Below, one piece after another: positions 53,773 to 61,434 of a DNA stretch of 64,000 nt. Origin of the DNA: Geodermatophilus amargosae (GTDB lineage: Bacteria > Actinomycetota > Actinomycetes > Mycobacteriales > Geodermatophilaceae); NCBI RefSeq assembly GCF_900116515.1, contig NZ_FPBA01000005.1, positions 124,001 through 188,000 on the forward strand, in the 5' to 3' direction. The notes under the pieces are model-generated. The model saw only the letters and a list, made by a program, of their open reading frames with translations. It had not been told where the DNA came from and did no database searches. The position numbers and the translations under genes are program-made. The first letter of the stretch is position 1. Every line of letters starts with the position of its first letter.

Positions 53773-55104
53773 GTCGATCGGGAGGGTCCAGCCGCGGGGG
53801 TCGACGTCGCCGGGCACGGGGGCCGCGGGGTCGTAGGGCTCGCGGGTGAAGACGAACGTGCCCAGGTCCAGGTGGTCCGGGGCGATCCGCAGCGGCTCCC
53901 CGGCGTGGTAGCCGTCCAGGCCCACCCACGTGCCGTCCGCGAGCGGGCGGAAGCGGCTGGCCCGCCCCGACCGGCCGGGCAGCGGCCCGAGCTGCAGCAG
54001 ACCGCCGGCCACCGCGCGCAGCACGTACGGCGCCGGGCCCCAGTACCAGGTACCGAGCTGGTCCAGCGGCACCGACGGCTCCGCCGGCCGCCACGGCTCG
54101 ACCACCCGCGGCTCGGCGGCGCGCAGGTCGGCGAGCAGTCCGGGGACCAGGGCGTCGAGGCCGCTGGTGGTGTTGGCCAGGGAGACACCGCCGGTGCCCT
54201 CCTCGCGGTCGACGAACACCCCGGCGAGGAAGCCGGGCATCGAGCCGCCGTGGCCGGTGAGCGTGCGGCCGTCGACCCGCAGCACCTGCAGGCCCAGCCC
54301 GTACGCCGCCCAGGCCGGTGAGGAGGGGTCGACGCCGGCCGGCACGGCCATCTCCTCCAGCGTCGCCGGGGACAGCACGTCGCCGGTGTCGCCGAGCAGG
54401 AAGGCGGCGAAGCGGGCGAGGTCGGTGAGCGTCGCCCACAGCTGCCCGGCCGCGGCCATCACGCCGGCGTGGTGCTCGGGCTCGGCCAGGACGACGTCGG
54501 CCCACGGGTGGACGGCGTACCCCTGCGCGGCCCGGCCGGACGGGCGCGGCGTCGTCCGGGTCATGCCGAGCGGCGCGAGCACCTCGTCGGCGACGACGTC
54601 GTCCCACGCCCGCCCGCACAGCCGCGCCACGAGCTCGCCGAGCAGGCCGAAGCCGAGGTTCGAGTAGTGGAAGCGCCGGGCCTCCCCCAGCACGGCGTGC
54701 TCGCCGGTCAGCCCCAGGTCGGCGAGCGACCCGCCGGGCACCCGCTCCCACCAGCCGCCCGGACTCTCCGCGGCCGCGCCGGCCAGGTGCGAGAGCAGCT
54801 GCCCGACCGAGCGGTCCCCGAACGGCGTCCCGGGCACGTGGCGGTCCAGCGGGTCGTCCAGGGCGAGCCGGCCCTCGTCGCGCAGCCGCATGACCGCGAC
54901 GGCGGTGACGGTCTTGCTGATCGACCCCAGCCGGTACTGGACGTCGGTGTGCGGCTCGGCGACGTCGCCCCGCCCGGCCGACCAGGCCAGCCCGCCGTCC
55001 CGGACCACGCCGGCGACCAGGCTCGGCGCCCGGCCGTCGCGCTGCACCCGCGCCGTGCGGGCCAGCAGGGTGCGGGCGGTCGAGGGCAGCACGGGCTCGG
55101 GCAT
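53764..55104 (-). CDS. Serine hydrolase, beta-lactamase/D-alanyl-D-alanine carboxypeptidase class C fold
   Basis: A 446-residue protein. The nucleophile motif is YRLGSISKTVTAVAVM (SxxK), with the second motif YSNLGFGLLGELVAR (YxN) and HGGSMPGFLAGV as the third. A ~110-residue C-terminal beta domain follows. No signal peptide is visible, so it is probably a cytosolic esterase or peptidase rather than a secreted penicillin-binding protein. Substrate unknown. It is followed, on the same strand, by nothing before the palindrome; upstream is a DUF3817 gene 15 bases away. Confidence 0.88.
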   Translation of the reverse strand: MPEPVLPSTARTLLARTARVQRDGRAPSLVAGVVRDGGLAWSAGRGDVAEPHTDVQYRLGSISKTVTAVAVMRLRDEGRLALDDPLDRHVPGTPFGDRSVGQLLSHLAGAAAESPGGWWERVPGGSLADLGLTGEHAVLGEARRFHYSNLGFGLLGELVARLCGRAWDDVVADEVLAPLGMTRTTPRPSGRAAQGYAVHPWADVVLAEPEHHAGVMAAAGQLWATLTDLARFAAFLLGDTGDVLSPATLEEMAVPAGVDPSSPAWAAYGLGLQVLRVDGRTLTGHGGSMPGFLAGVFVDREEGTGGVSLANTTSGLDALVPGLLADLRAAEPRVVEPWRPAEPSVPLDQLGTWYWGPAPYVLRAVAGGLLQLGPLPGRSGRASRFRPLADGTWVGLDGYHAGEPLRIAPDHLDLGTFVFTREPYDPAAPVPGDVDPRGWTLPIDEA

Positions 55105-55119
55105 GCCCGGAACGGTAGG

Positions 55120-55437
55120 TCAGGTCCGGGCGGGGACCCCCAGCCGCCCGGTGCGCCCGGCCCAGCGCTCGAACACCACGGTGGCCAGCGGCGGGATCGA
55201 GGCCGCCAGCGCGAGCAGCGTCGTCCCCCGCGACCAGCCGAGCACCCGGGCGGTCACGAGCGACACCGCCACGTAGGCGACGAACACCGCGCCGTGGATC
55301 GGCCCGAACACCTGCACGCCCAGCTCGGAGGTCTCCGGCACGTACTTGACGTACATCCCGGCCAGGAGGCCGACCCAGGACAGGGCCTCGGCGACGGCGA
55401 CGGTGCGGAAGGCCAGGGCGACGGTGCGGGGGTTCAT
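55120..55437 (-). CDS. DUF3817 membrane protein
   Basis: A 105-residue inner-membrane protein with three helices: [40 protein letters not shown] and [20 protein letters not shown]. The family motif EALSWxxLLxGMxxKY and GPIHGxxFVxY define DUF3817 (YdzA-like). Function unknown. It is upstream of the serine hydrolase in the same direction and divergent from the next gene. Confidence 0.9.
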   Translation of the reverse strand: MNPRTVALAFRTVAVAEALSWVGLLAGMYVKYVPETSELGVQVFGPIHGAVFVAYVAVSLVTARVLGWSRGTTLLALAASIPPLATVVFERWAGRTGRLGVPART

Positions 55438-55540
55438 CGGTGCGGGGTCTCCTGCGTCGGGGCGGGTCTCGTCGTCTCAACGCGGCGGCGGGTCCGGGTG
55501 TCCCGCCTGCCGGTGTGACCTGGGTGGCAGGGTCGGGCGG

Positions 55541-56074
55541 GTGCGGGGTCTGGCGCGGCGGGAGTTCTGCCTGGTCCTGCTGCGCCGGATGGCCGACCTG
55601 CGGCCCGACCTCGTCGCCGCCGCCCTGCCGCGACTCGGGGCCACCCGCGCGGAGGCGCACGCGGCGCACACCCGCTGGCAGGCGCTGCACCACGCGCCAC
55701 GGGCGCCACGCGGCCTGGCGCTGCGCACCGCCGTCCTGGGGCCGGCCCCGGAGACCGAGGACCGCCGGTTCGGTGACCTCGACCTCGAGGTCCGCCGCTG
55801 GCCGCTGCCGCTGTGGCCGCACCTGCGCTGGGAGGTGCTGTCCGGCCCCGGCGGCAGCGTGCTGCACGAGCACCTGGTGCGGGCCGCCGGCTCCCCGGTC
55901 CCGCCGGCGGCCGACGGGCGGCTGCGGGTGTGGGAGCACGTGGTGGCCGACGTCAGCGGCCTCCCCGGTGCGGTGGAGGTCGACCCCCAGGTGATCACCC
56001 GCTGGGAGGTGCGGCTGCCCTCGGGCGCGACCGCGGCCTTCGTCTGGGGCCTGCTGCAGAGCGTCCGGACGTGA
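55541..56074 (+). CDS. Hypothetical protein (177 aa)
   Basis: A 177-residue soluble protein: [40 protein letters not shown], then [40 protein letters not shown] and [20 protein letters not shown]. Alternating charged helices and beta-like segments suggest a folded enzyme or binding domain, but I do not recognise a family. GTG 55541 is divergent from the DUF3817 gene. A perfect hairpin follows its stop. Confidence 0.6.
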   Translation: MRGLARREFCLVLLRRMADLRPDLVAAALPRLGATRAEAHAAHTRWQALHHAPRAPRGLALRTAVLGPAPETEDRRFGDLDLEVRRWPLPLWPHLRWEVLSGPGGSVLHEHLVRAAGSPVPPAADGRLRVWEHVVADVSGLPGAVEVDPQVITRWEVRLPSGATAAFVWGLLQSVRT

Positions 56075-56110
56075 CGGAGCCCCGGCACCCGAGTGGGTGC
56101 CGGGGCTCCG
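56075..56110. terminator. 16-bp perfect hairpin after the 177-aa gene
   Basis: Arms 56075-56090 and 56095-56110 are exactly complementary with a four-base loop, starting one base after the stop. It precedes repeat copy C, the same order (palindrome, then repeat) as seen near 43.9 kb. Confidence 0.88.
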
Positions 56111-56113
56111 CCC

Positions 56114-56171
56114 GGCCCCGTCCGGAGGCTCATCCCGAGCCTGCGAGGGACGAGGGGGACGGGGTCCTTCA
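56114..56171 (-). repeat. Structured stop-codon-abutting repeat, copy C
   Basis: Arms 56114-56123 and 56157-56166 pair over ten positions (one G-T). The centre is TCCCGAGCCTGCGAGGGA and the flank GGTCCTTCA ends in the stop codon of the RipA-like gene. Centre and flank match copies A and B; the arms differ but stay complementary. Confidence 0.83.
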
Positions 56172-57323
56172 GCCGATGCGGCGGGCGCCGGCGTAGCCGC
56201 CCATCGAGTCGATGGTCCCGACCTTGACGACGTCGCCCGAGGTCGGCGCGTGCACCATCTGGCCGTTGCCGATGTAGATGCCCACGTGGCTGACCGGGCT
56301 GTAGAAGAACACCAGGTCACCGGGCTGCAGGTTGGCGCGGGAGACCGCGGTGCCCATCTGGGACTGCATCCTGCTGGAGTGCGGGAGGCTGATCCCGGCG
56401 GCGCGGAAGGCGTACTGGGTCAGGCCCGAGCAGTCGAAGGAGCCGGGGCCGCCGGCCGCCCACACGTAGGGCTTGCCGCGCTGGGCCATGGCGGTGGCGA
56501 CGACGGTCCCGGCGACCCCGCTGGCCGGCGCGGCCGCGGCGGCGGGCGCCTCGGCGGCCGACGACGACCCGGACGTCGACCCTGCCGACGGCGACCCGGA
56601 CGTCGACCCCGCCGACGCGGTGTCCTCGCGCTCCTCGTCGCGGCTGGCGCGGGTCTCCTCGGCGGCGTGCGCGGCAGCCGCGGCCTCGAGGGCGGCGCGG
56701 CGCTCCTCGGACCTCAGCCGGGCGAAGTCGCCCTGGTAGTCGGCGATCTGCGACTCGAGCTGGGCCTGCTGGGCGGCGACGGCGTCGTACTGGCGCTGCG
56801 CCTCGGCGGCAGCCTCGGTGGCGGTGGCCTGGGCCGTGGTGGCCGCCTCGGTGGCGGTGACGGCCTGGCCGAGCAGCTCGCCCTGGTAGCCGGCGACGGT
56901 CTGCAGCAGCGTCACGCGGTTGACGAACTCCTCGGCGGTCCCGCTGGTCATCAGCGCCTGCAGCGAGCCCGTGCTCTCGCCGGTGTAGGCGGAGCGGGCG
57001 ATGCCGACGACCTGGCTGCGCGCGGTGTCCACGGCGACCTGGGCGGCGGCCAGCTGCGCGGCGGCGGCGTCGGCGGCCGCCTGCTGCGCGCGCAGGCCCT
57101 CGCGCGCCTCGTTGAACTGCTCGGTGACGACCTCGAGCTCGTGTCCCCGGGCCGCGACGAGCTCCGCAGCCTGCGCGGACGTCGCCGGGTCCTCCGCCAG
57201 CGCGGGCGCCGGAGCGGCGGCGAGCCCGACGCCGAGGGCGCCGACGAGGACGAGGGCGGCGCGGCGGCCGCGCGACCGGCTGGTCGCGGGCATGCCGGGG
57301 ACGGACGTGCGCAGGGACGCCAC
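56169..57323 (-). CDS. RipA-like NlpC/P60 peptidoglycan endopeptidase
   Basis: A 384-residue exported cell-wall hydrolase. A signal peptide (RRAALVLVGALGVGLAAAPA) precedes a long alpha-helical coiled coil (about 45-235), a Ser/Gly/Ala linker, and a C-terminal C40 domain with the catalytic Cys in SFDCSGLTQYAFRAAG, His in VSHVGIYIGNGQMVHAPT and a third polar residue downstream. This order matches RipA/RipC-type DL-endopeptidases that split septal peptidoglycan. GTG 57323 has GGAGAAGGAGAG upstream. A c-di-AMP riboswitch lies in its leader, 23 bases before the start codon. Confidence 0.93.
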   Translation of the reverse strand: MASLRTSVPGMPATSRSRGRRAALVLVGALGVGLAAAPAPALAEDPATSAQAAELVAARGHELEVVTEQFNEAREGLRAQQAAADAAAAQLAAAQVAVDTARSQVVGIARSAYTGESTGSLQALMTSGTAEEFVNRVTLLQTVAGYQGELLGQAVTATEAATTAQATATEAAAEAQRQYDAVAAQQAQLESQIADYQGDFARLRSEERRAALEAAAAAHAAEETRASRDEEREDTASAGSTSGSPSAGSTSGSSSAAEAPAAAAAPASGVAGTVVATAMAQRGKPYVWAAGGPGSFDCSGLTQYAFRAAGISLPHSSRMQSQMGTAVSRANLQPGDLVFFYSPVSHVGIYIGNGQMVHAPTSGDVVKVGTIDSMGGYAGARRIG

Positions 57324-57346
57324 GCGGCTGTCTCTCCTTCTCCCAT

Positions 57347-57470
57347 GCCGCCTACCGGGTTAGCTGACGGGTTCGGGCGTGGAGTCGCCCGGCGCGCACG
57401 AACGCGCTACACCCCAGTGCTCAGGTGGGTCCCCGGCCCGGCCTCCACGGGGGAGGACCGGCTCGACGGC
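57347..57470 (-). promoter_or_regulatory. ydaO/yuaA-type c-di-AMP riboswitch
   Basis: On the minus strand the leader contains the conserved blocks of the ydaO aptamer: GGGGACCCA, CTGGGGTG, then CCCGAACCCGTCAGCTAACC and GGTAGGCGGC closing the basal stem with GCCGTC at the 5' side. These match the consensus known from Bacillus and mycobacteria. The class turns expression off when c-di-AMP is abundant and in actinobacteria often controls cell-wall hydrolases. Only 23 bases separate its 3' end from the GTG, so it sits against the ribosome site. Confidence 0.93.
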
Positions 57471-57652
57471 GTCCACGGGGTGTCACCCAGGCTGGTGACG
57501 GAGCGCCCCGTTGGACACACACAGCGTAAGGGGCGTGACCCGTGCGTGACAATCACCTCGTCGTGATTTCGTCGGTCACTACCGGTGACCCGGGAGGGTC
57601 CGGCCGCCCCCCGCCGGTTTGGCAGGCCCCGGGGACGTGTACCGATGACGGC

Positions 57653-57877
57653 ATGTCCTCCTCCACCCGGATGCGCCTGGCCCGCCCGCTGGTCGTGCTC
57701 GCGATGTTCGGCTCGCTGGTCGCCTGCGGCGACAACACCGACTTCTCGCGCGGCCCGACCAACTGCGACTCCAGCGGCCAGAACGCGAACAACGACGCTG
57801 ACGCCAGCTGCGAGGAAACCGGCCCCAACCCCGGCAACGACGCACCGACGACCGACGACGCCAGCACCGACGACTGA
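57653..57877 (+). CDS. Small lipoprotein (74 aa)
   Basis: A 74-residue lipoprotein. A basic start MSSSTRMRLARP and the hydrophobic LVVLAMFGSLVAC, with lipobox LVAC giving a lipidated Cys, is followed by an acidic, Asn/Asp-rich tail (GPNPGNDAPTTDDASTDD). It would be anchored to the outer face of the membrane. ATG 57653 is preferred over an upstream start because it begins the signal peptide. Function unknown. Confidence 0.72.
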   Translation: MSSSTRMRLARPLVVLAMFGSLVACGDNTDFSRGPTNCDSSGQNANNDADASCEETGPNPGNDAPTTDDASTDD

Positions 57878-57933
57878 CGTCGTCCGAGCCCTCCCGACGG
57901 GCGCGCCGCCGCCCGGGCTGGTGGGCTGAGGGG

Positions 57934-59112
57934 GTGGACCCGGTGCGGAGACGGACGGCGGGCCGGCTGCGGATCGAGTCCCGGGCGCTGCTCGCCGGCA
58001 CCCGCCGGCTGCTGCGCGGCCGCGACCTCGCCCTCATCGGCGCGGGGCTGACCTTCTACGCGGGCATCGCGGTGGTGCCGCTGATCCTGGTCGCCGTGCG
58101 GCTGACCGCGCTGGTCACCTCCTCCGAGGAGGTGCGCACGCTCAGCGGGCGGCTGGCCGAGCTCCTGCCGCCCACCCTGGGCGCTCCCGACGCGGTGGCC
58201 CGGCTGGTCGACGCCGGCGTGCGGCTCGACCTGCTGGGCTTCGTGCTGGCCCTGCTGCCCCTGTCGCTCTACGGCGAGGGCCTGCGGCGGGCGCTGCTGC
58301 GGTTCAGCCAGCGGCGGGAGAGCCTCACCGCCTGGCGGGGCCGGCTGGCCACCCTGCCGCTGGTCGTGGTGACGCCGCTGCTGCTGTACCCACTGCTGCT
58401 GGCCGCCGGGCTCATGGCCGACCTGGCCCGGGAGGGCGGGTTCGGACCCGCGCTCGGCGGTTTCGCCGTCGGCTACTACACCGTGCTGTTCGTGCTGACC
58501 GTGCCGATCCTCTGGGGCTTCGGCGTGGTGGCCGGCGGGCGGCACCGCTGGGGCGCGCTGGTCAGCGGTGCGCTGTTCACCGCGGCGTGCCTGTCGGGGT
58601 TCCTGCAGGGGTTCGTGGTGTTCCTGTCCCTGCCACTGGACCTCGGCGCGCCGTTCGGTGGCCTGGTGGTCGTCGGCGCGATGGTCGCCATCGGGTTCTG
58701 GCTGTTCCTGCTGCACCTCGTGCTGCTCTCGGGGTGGCTGCTCACGCAGTCCCTCGACGAGCGGCTCGGCCTGCGTCAGGCGGTGGGCGGCCAGCCGGGA
58801 GCCGGGAACCCGGGAGCCGGGAACCCGGGAGCCGGGAACCCGGGCGCGGGGGCACCCGGGGCCGGGGCGTCCGGAGCGGGCGGCTCCGGAGCCGGGGCAC
58901 CCGGGGCGGGCACGTCCGGGGCCGGGGTGCCCGGCTCGGGGACGGGCTCCTCGGCCGGCGGCGCAGGCGGCTCGGGAGCGGGGGGCTCGGGGGCGGGGGG
59001 CTCGGGGGCGGGGGGCTCGGGGGCGGGGGGCTCGGGCGCCGGAGGCGGCTCCGGCGCGGGAGCCGGGTCCGGCGCGGGAGCGGCCGGGGGCTCCGGCGCC
59101 GGCTCGGCGTAG
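57934..59112 (+). CDS. YihY/BrkB-like membrane protein with Gly/Ala-rich tail antisense to the PBP gene
   Basis: A 392-residue product. The first ~280 residues are a YihY-type membrane protein with helices LALIGAGLTFYAGIAVVPLI, LLGFVLALLPLSLYGEGLRR, LPLVVVTPLLLYPLLLAAGL, YYTVLFVLTVPILWGFGVVA and GAMVAIGFWLFLLHLVLLSG. After residue ~280 the frame runs through the antisense strand of the penicillin-binding protein's Pro-rich tail, giving Gly-Ala repeats (PGAGNPGAGNPGAG) to the TGA at 59110-59112, an overlap of 337 bases. The family normally ends near where the repeats begin, so the tail is probably an accident of missing stops, though it may be translated. Confidence 0.8.
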   Translation: MDPVRRRTAGRLRIESRALLAGTRRLLRGRDLALIGAGLTFYAGIAVVPLILVAVRLTALVTSSEEVRTLSGRLAELLPPTLGAPDAVARLVDAGVRLDLLGFVLALLPLSLYGEGLRRALLRFSQRRESLTAWRGRLATLPLVVVTPLLLYPLLLAAGLMADLAREGGFGPALGGFAVGYYTVLFVLTVPILWGFGVVAGGRHRWGALVSGALFTAACLSGFLQGFVVFLSLPLDLGAPFGGLVVVGAMVAIGFWLFLLHLVLLSGWLLTQSLDERLGLRQAVGGQPGAGNPGAGNPGAGNPGAGAPGAGASGAGGSGAGAPGAGTSGAGVPGSGTGSSAGGAGGSGAGGSGAGGSGAGGSGAGGSGAGGGSGAGAGSGAGAAGGSGAGSA

Positions 59113-61343
59113 TCGCTGCCGTTGCTGACGAGGATCGACACCACCTGGCCGGGCACCGCTCGGCCGCCGCGCGGCGGGCTGGTGCCCAGCACGGTGCCGG
59201 ACGCCTCGTCGCTGTCCACGCGCACGGTCCGCGGGGAGAAGCCGGCGTCGGTCAGCGCCCGCTCGCAGGACCGGATCCCGGAGCAGCCGGGCACCGGGCG
59301 GGTGTTGCCGTTCTGCACGGTCTCGTCGGCCGGGGGGAACTCGCCGCTGCCGCGGGCGTCGAGGACCGGCGCCATCGCGTCGCGCCAGATGGTGGCGCCC
59401 TTGCCGCCGCCGAAGCCGCCGACGTCCTCGTTCTGCTTGGGGTTGAGGACCATGACGCTGGCGCTGATCTCCGGCGTGTAGCCGACGAAGGCGATCGAGT
59501 AGTTCTCCTGTGAGGTGCCGGTCTTGCCGGCGATCTGGTGCCCGCGGACGTAGGCGCGCGAGCCGGTCTGCCCCGGGTTCCCGGGCTCGACGTCCCGGCG
59601 GAGCATCTGGTTGAGCGTGTTGGCCACCCCGGGCGGGACGGCCTCCGCCGTGCACCGGTCGCCGACCGCGAGCGGCTCGCCGTCGGCCCCGACCGCCGGC
59701 TCCCCCTTCTGGTCGAGGACGGCGGTCACCGGGACGACGTCGCACTGGGTGCCGCTGGCCGCCAGCGTCGAGTAGGCGCTGGCCAGCGCCAGCGGGCTGG
59801 TGGCCTCGGAGCCGAAGGTGAACGACCCCCGGTTCTCGTCGATGATCTGCTGCGGCAGCTCCGGCGGGCTGAACTGGAACAGGCCCATCGCCTCGGCCAT
59901 CCGCACCGGCTCCTCCACGCTGCCGAGGGCGTCCTCCAGCGCGAGGAAGTAGGTGTTGGACGACTGGTAGAGCGCCGTCGTCATGTCCAGCGTGGAGCGG
60001 TAGCCCGACCCGGCGTTGCGCACGCAGTAGCGGCCGTCGGTGTCGCGGCCCTGGCACGGGCCGGAGTAGACCCGGGAGACGTAGGGGTCCGGAGCGGTGA
60101 GCGAGTAGTACGACGAGTAGCCGCGGGCCAGCGCCGCGGCGGCGGTGAACACCTTGTACGTCGAGCCCGAGCCCTGGCTGGGCCAGGTGTTGAGGTTGAA
60201 CGACTCCTGCGTGCGGTCGCCGAGGTCGTAGCCGAACGTGCGGTTGACGCTCAGCGCCAGCAGGTGCCCGGTGCCGGGCTCCACGGCACTGAACATCGCG
60301 GCCAGCGAGTCCTCCCGCGGCAGGGTCGCGAGCACCGCGGCGTCGCCGGAGCGCTGCAGCTCGACGTCCAGGGTGGTGTGGATCGTGTAGCCGCCGTTGT
60401 CCAGCTCCTCCTGGCCGAGCCCGAGCTCCTGGACGACGTGGCGCTGCACGAAGTCGCAGACGAACGGGCCGACGGTGGCCTCGACGCACCCGCGCGGCGG
60501 CGCGGGCCCGGGTGCCAGCCCGAGCGGCTCGGCCGCGGCCGCGGCCGCCTCGTCGGCGGTCACGAGGTCCTGCTCGGCCATCCGCGACAGCACCTCGTCG
60601 CGCCGCGCGGTGGCCGCCTCCGGGTTGGTGAACGGGTCGTCGTTGACCGGGCTCTGCACCAGGCCGGCCAGCAGCGCGGCCTGCGGGAGGGTGAGCGCGG
60701 CGGCGTCGACCCCGAAGAACGCCCGGGCGGCCGGCTGGACGCCGTAGGCGTTCTGCCCGAAGTACACGATGTTGAGGTAGCGGGTGAGGATCTCGTCCTT
60801 GCTGTAGAGGTCCTCCACCGCCAGGGCGAGACGGGCCTCCCGCAGCTTGCGGCCCAGCGTCTGCTCGGTGGCGGCGGTGCGCTCCTCGGGGGTGTCGGCG
60901 GTCTGCAGCAGCGTCTGCTTGACCAGCTGCTGGGTGAGCGTCGAGCCGCCCTCGGCCACCTCCCCCGCGGCGATGTTGGTGGCCAGCGCGCGCAGGGTCC
61001 CCTGCACGTCGAGGCCCCGGTGGCCGTAGAACCGGGAGTCCTCGATGGCCACGAGCGCGTCCTTCATGACGCCCGCGATCTCCTCCGGCGCCACCGGGTC
61101 GCGGTTCTCGTCGTAGAAGTACGTGATCGGCTCGCCGTTCGCGGCCAGCAGGACGGTGTTCCCGGCCGGCGGGTCGTCGGTGAACTCGGTCGGCAGGTCG
61201 CCGAGCAGGCCGGTGGACTGCTGGGCGGCGACCGCCGGGCCCCCGATCCAGGGGAGGAGCAGCCCTGCCACCAGAGCCCCGGCGACCACGATGGTCGCGG
61301 CCAGCCGCAGCAGCGTGCCGGCCCGGCTGTCCTGCCGGTCCAT
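58776..61343 (-). CDS. Class A penicillin-binding protein with PASTA-like domain and Pro-rich tail
   Basis: An 855-residue bifunctional peptidoglycan synthase. A short N-terminal cytosolic part and one membrane helix (TIVVAGALVAGLLLPWIGGP) lead to the transglycosylase domain (VAIEDSRFYGHRGLDVQGTL, GGSTLTQQLVKQ) and the transpeptidase with SxxK in QGSGSTYKVFTA, SxN in YQSSNTYFLAL and KTG in IAGKTGTSQENY. A PASTA-like segment (CERALTDAGFSPRTVRVDSD) precedes a ~100-residue Pro/Ala/Glu tail. GGAGGGGAG precedes ATG 61343. The tail overlaps the convergent YihY gene by 337 bases. Confidence 0.95.
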   Translation of the reverse strand: MDRQDSRAGTLLRLAATIVVAGALVAGLLLPWIGGPAVAAQQSTGLLGDLPTEFTDDPPAGNTVLLAANGEPITYFYDENRDPVAPEEIAGVMKDALVAIEDSRFYGHRGLDVQGTLRALATNIAAGEVAEGGSTLTQQLVKQTLLQTADTPEERTAATEQTLGRKLREARLALAVEDLYSKDEILTRYLNIVYFGQNAYGVQPAARAFFGVDAAALTLPQAALLAGLVQSPVNDDPFTNPEAATARRDEVLSRMAEQDLVTADEAAAAAAEPLGLAPGPAPPRGCVEATVGPFVCDFVQRHVVQELGLGQEELDNGGYTIHTTLDVELQRSGDAAVLATLPREDSLAAMFSAVEPGTGHLLALSVNRTFGYDLGDRTQESFNLNTWPSQGSGSTYKVFTAAAALARGYSSYYSLTAPDPYVSRVYSGPCQGRDTDGRYCVRNAGSGYRSTLDMTTALYQSSNTYFLALEDALGSVEEPVRMAEAMGLFQFSPPELPQQIIDENRGSFTFGSEATSPLALASAYSTLAASGTQCDVVPVTAVLDQKGEPAVGADGEPLAVGDRCTAEAVPPGVANTLNQMLRRDVEPGNPGQTGSRAYVRGHQIAGKTGTSQENYSIAFVGYTPEISASVMVLNPKQNEDVGGFGGGKGATIWRDAMAPVLDARGSGEFPPADETVQNGNTRPVPGCSGIRSCERALTDAGFSPRTVRVDSDEASGTVLGTSPPRGGRAVPGQVVSILVSNGSDYAEPAPEPPAAPAPDPAPAPEPPPAPEPPAPEPPAPEPPAPEPPAPEPPAPPAEEPVPEPGTPAPDVPAPGAPAPEPPAPDAPAPGAPAPGFPAPGFPAPGFPAPGWPPTA
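58797..59040. repeat. 15-bp tandem repeats in the doubly coding region
   Basis: Three copies of a 15-base unit (GGGAGCCGGGAACCC) occupy about 58797-58845, and four copies of another 15-base unit (GGCTCGGGGGCGGGG) about 58970-59035. They encode Pro-Ala-Pro-Gly/Glu repeats of the penicillin-binding protein on one strand and Gly-Ala repeats on the other. The 15-base period keeps both frames open. Confidence 0.85.
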
Positions 61344-61434
61344 GGGCTCCCCTCCTCGGCCGGGCCCATGGAAACGGAGATCACCGTCGGCCACAACCAC
61401 CCGCGCCGTACCGTCCTGCGGTCGGGAGACCACC

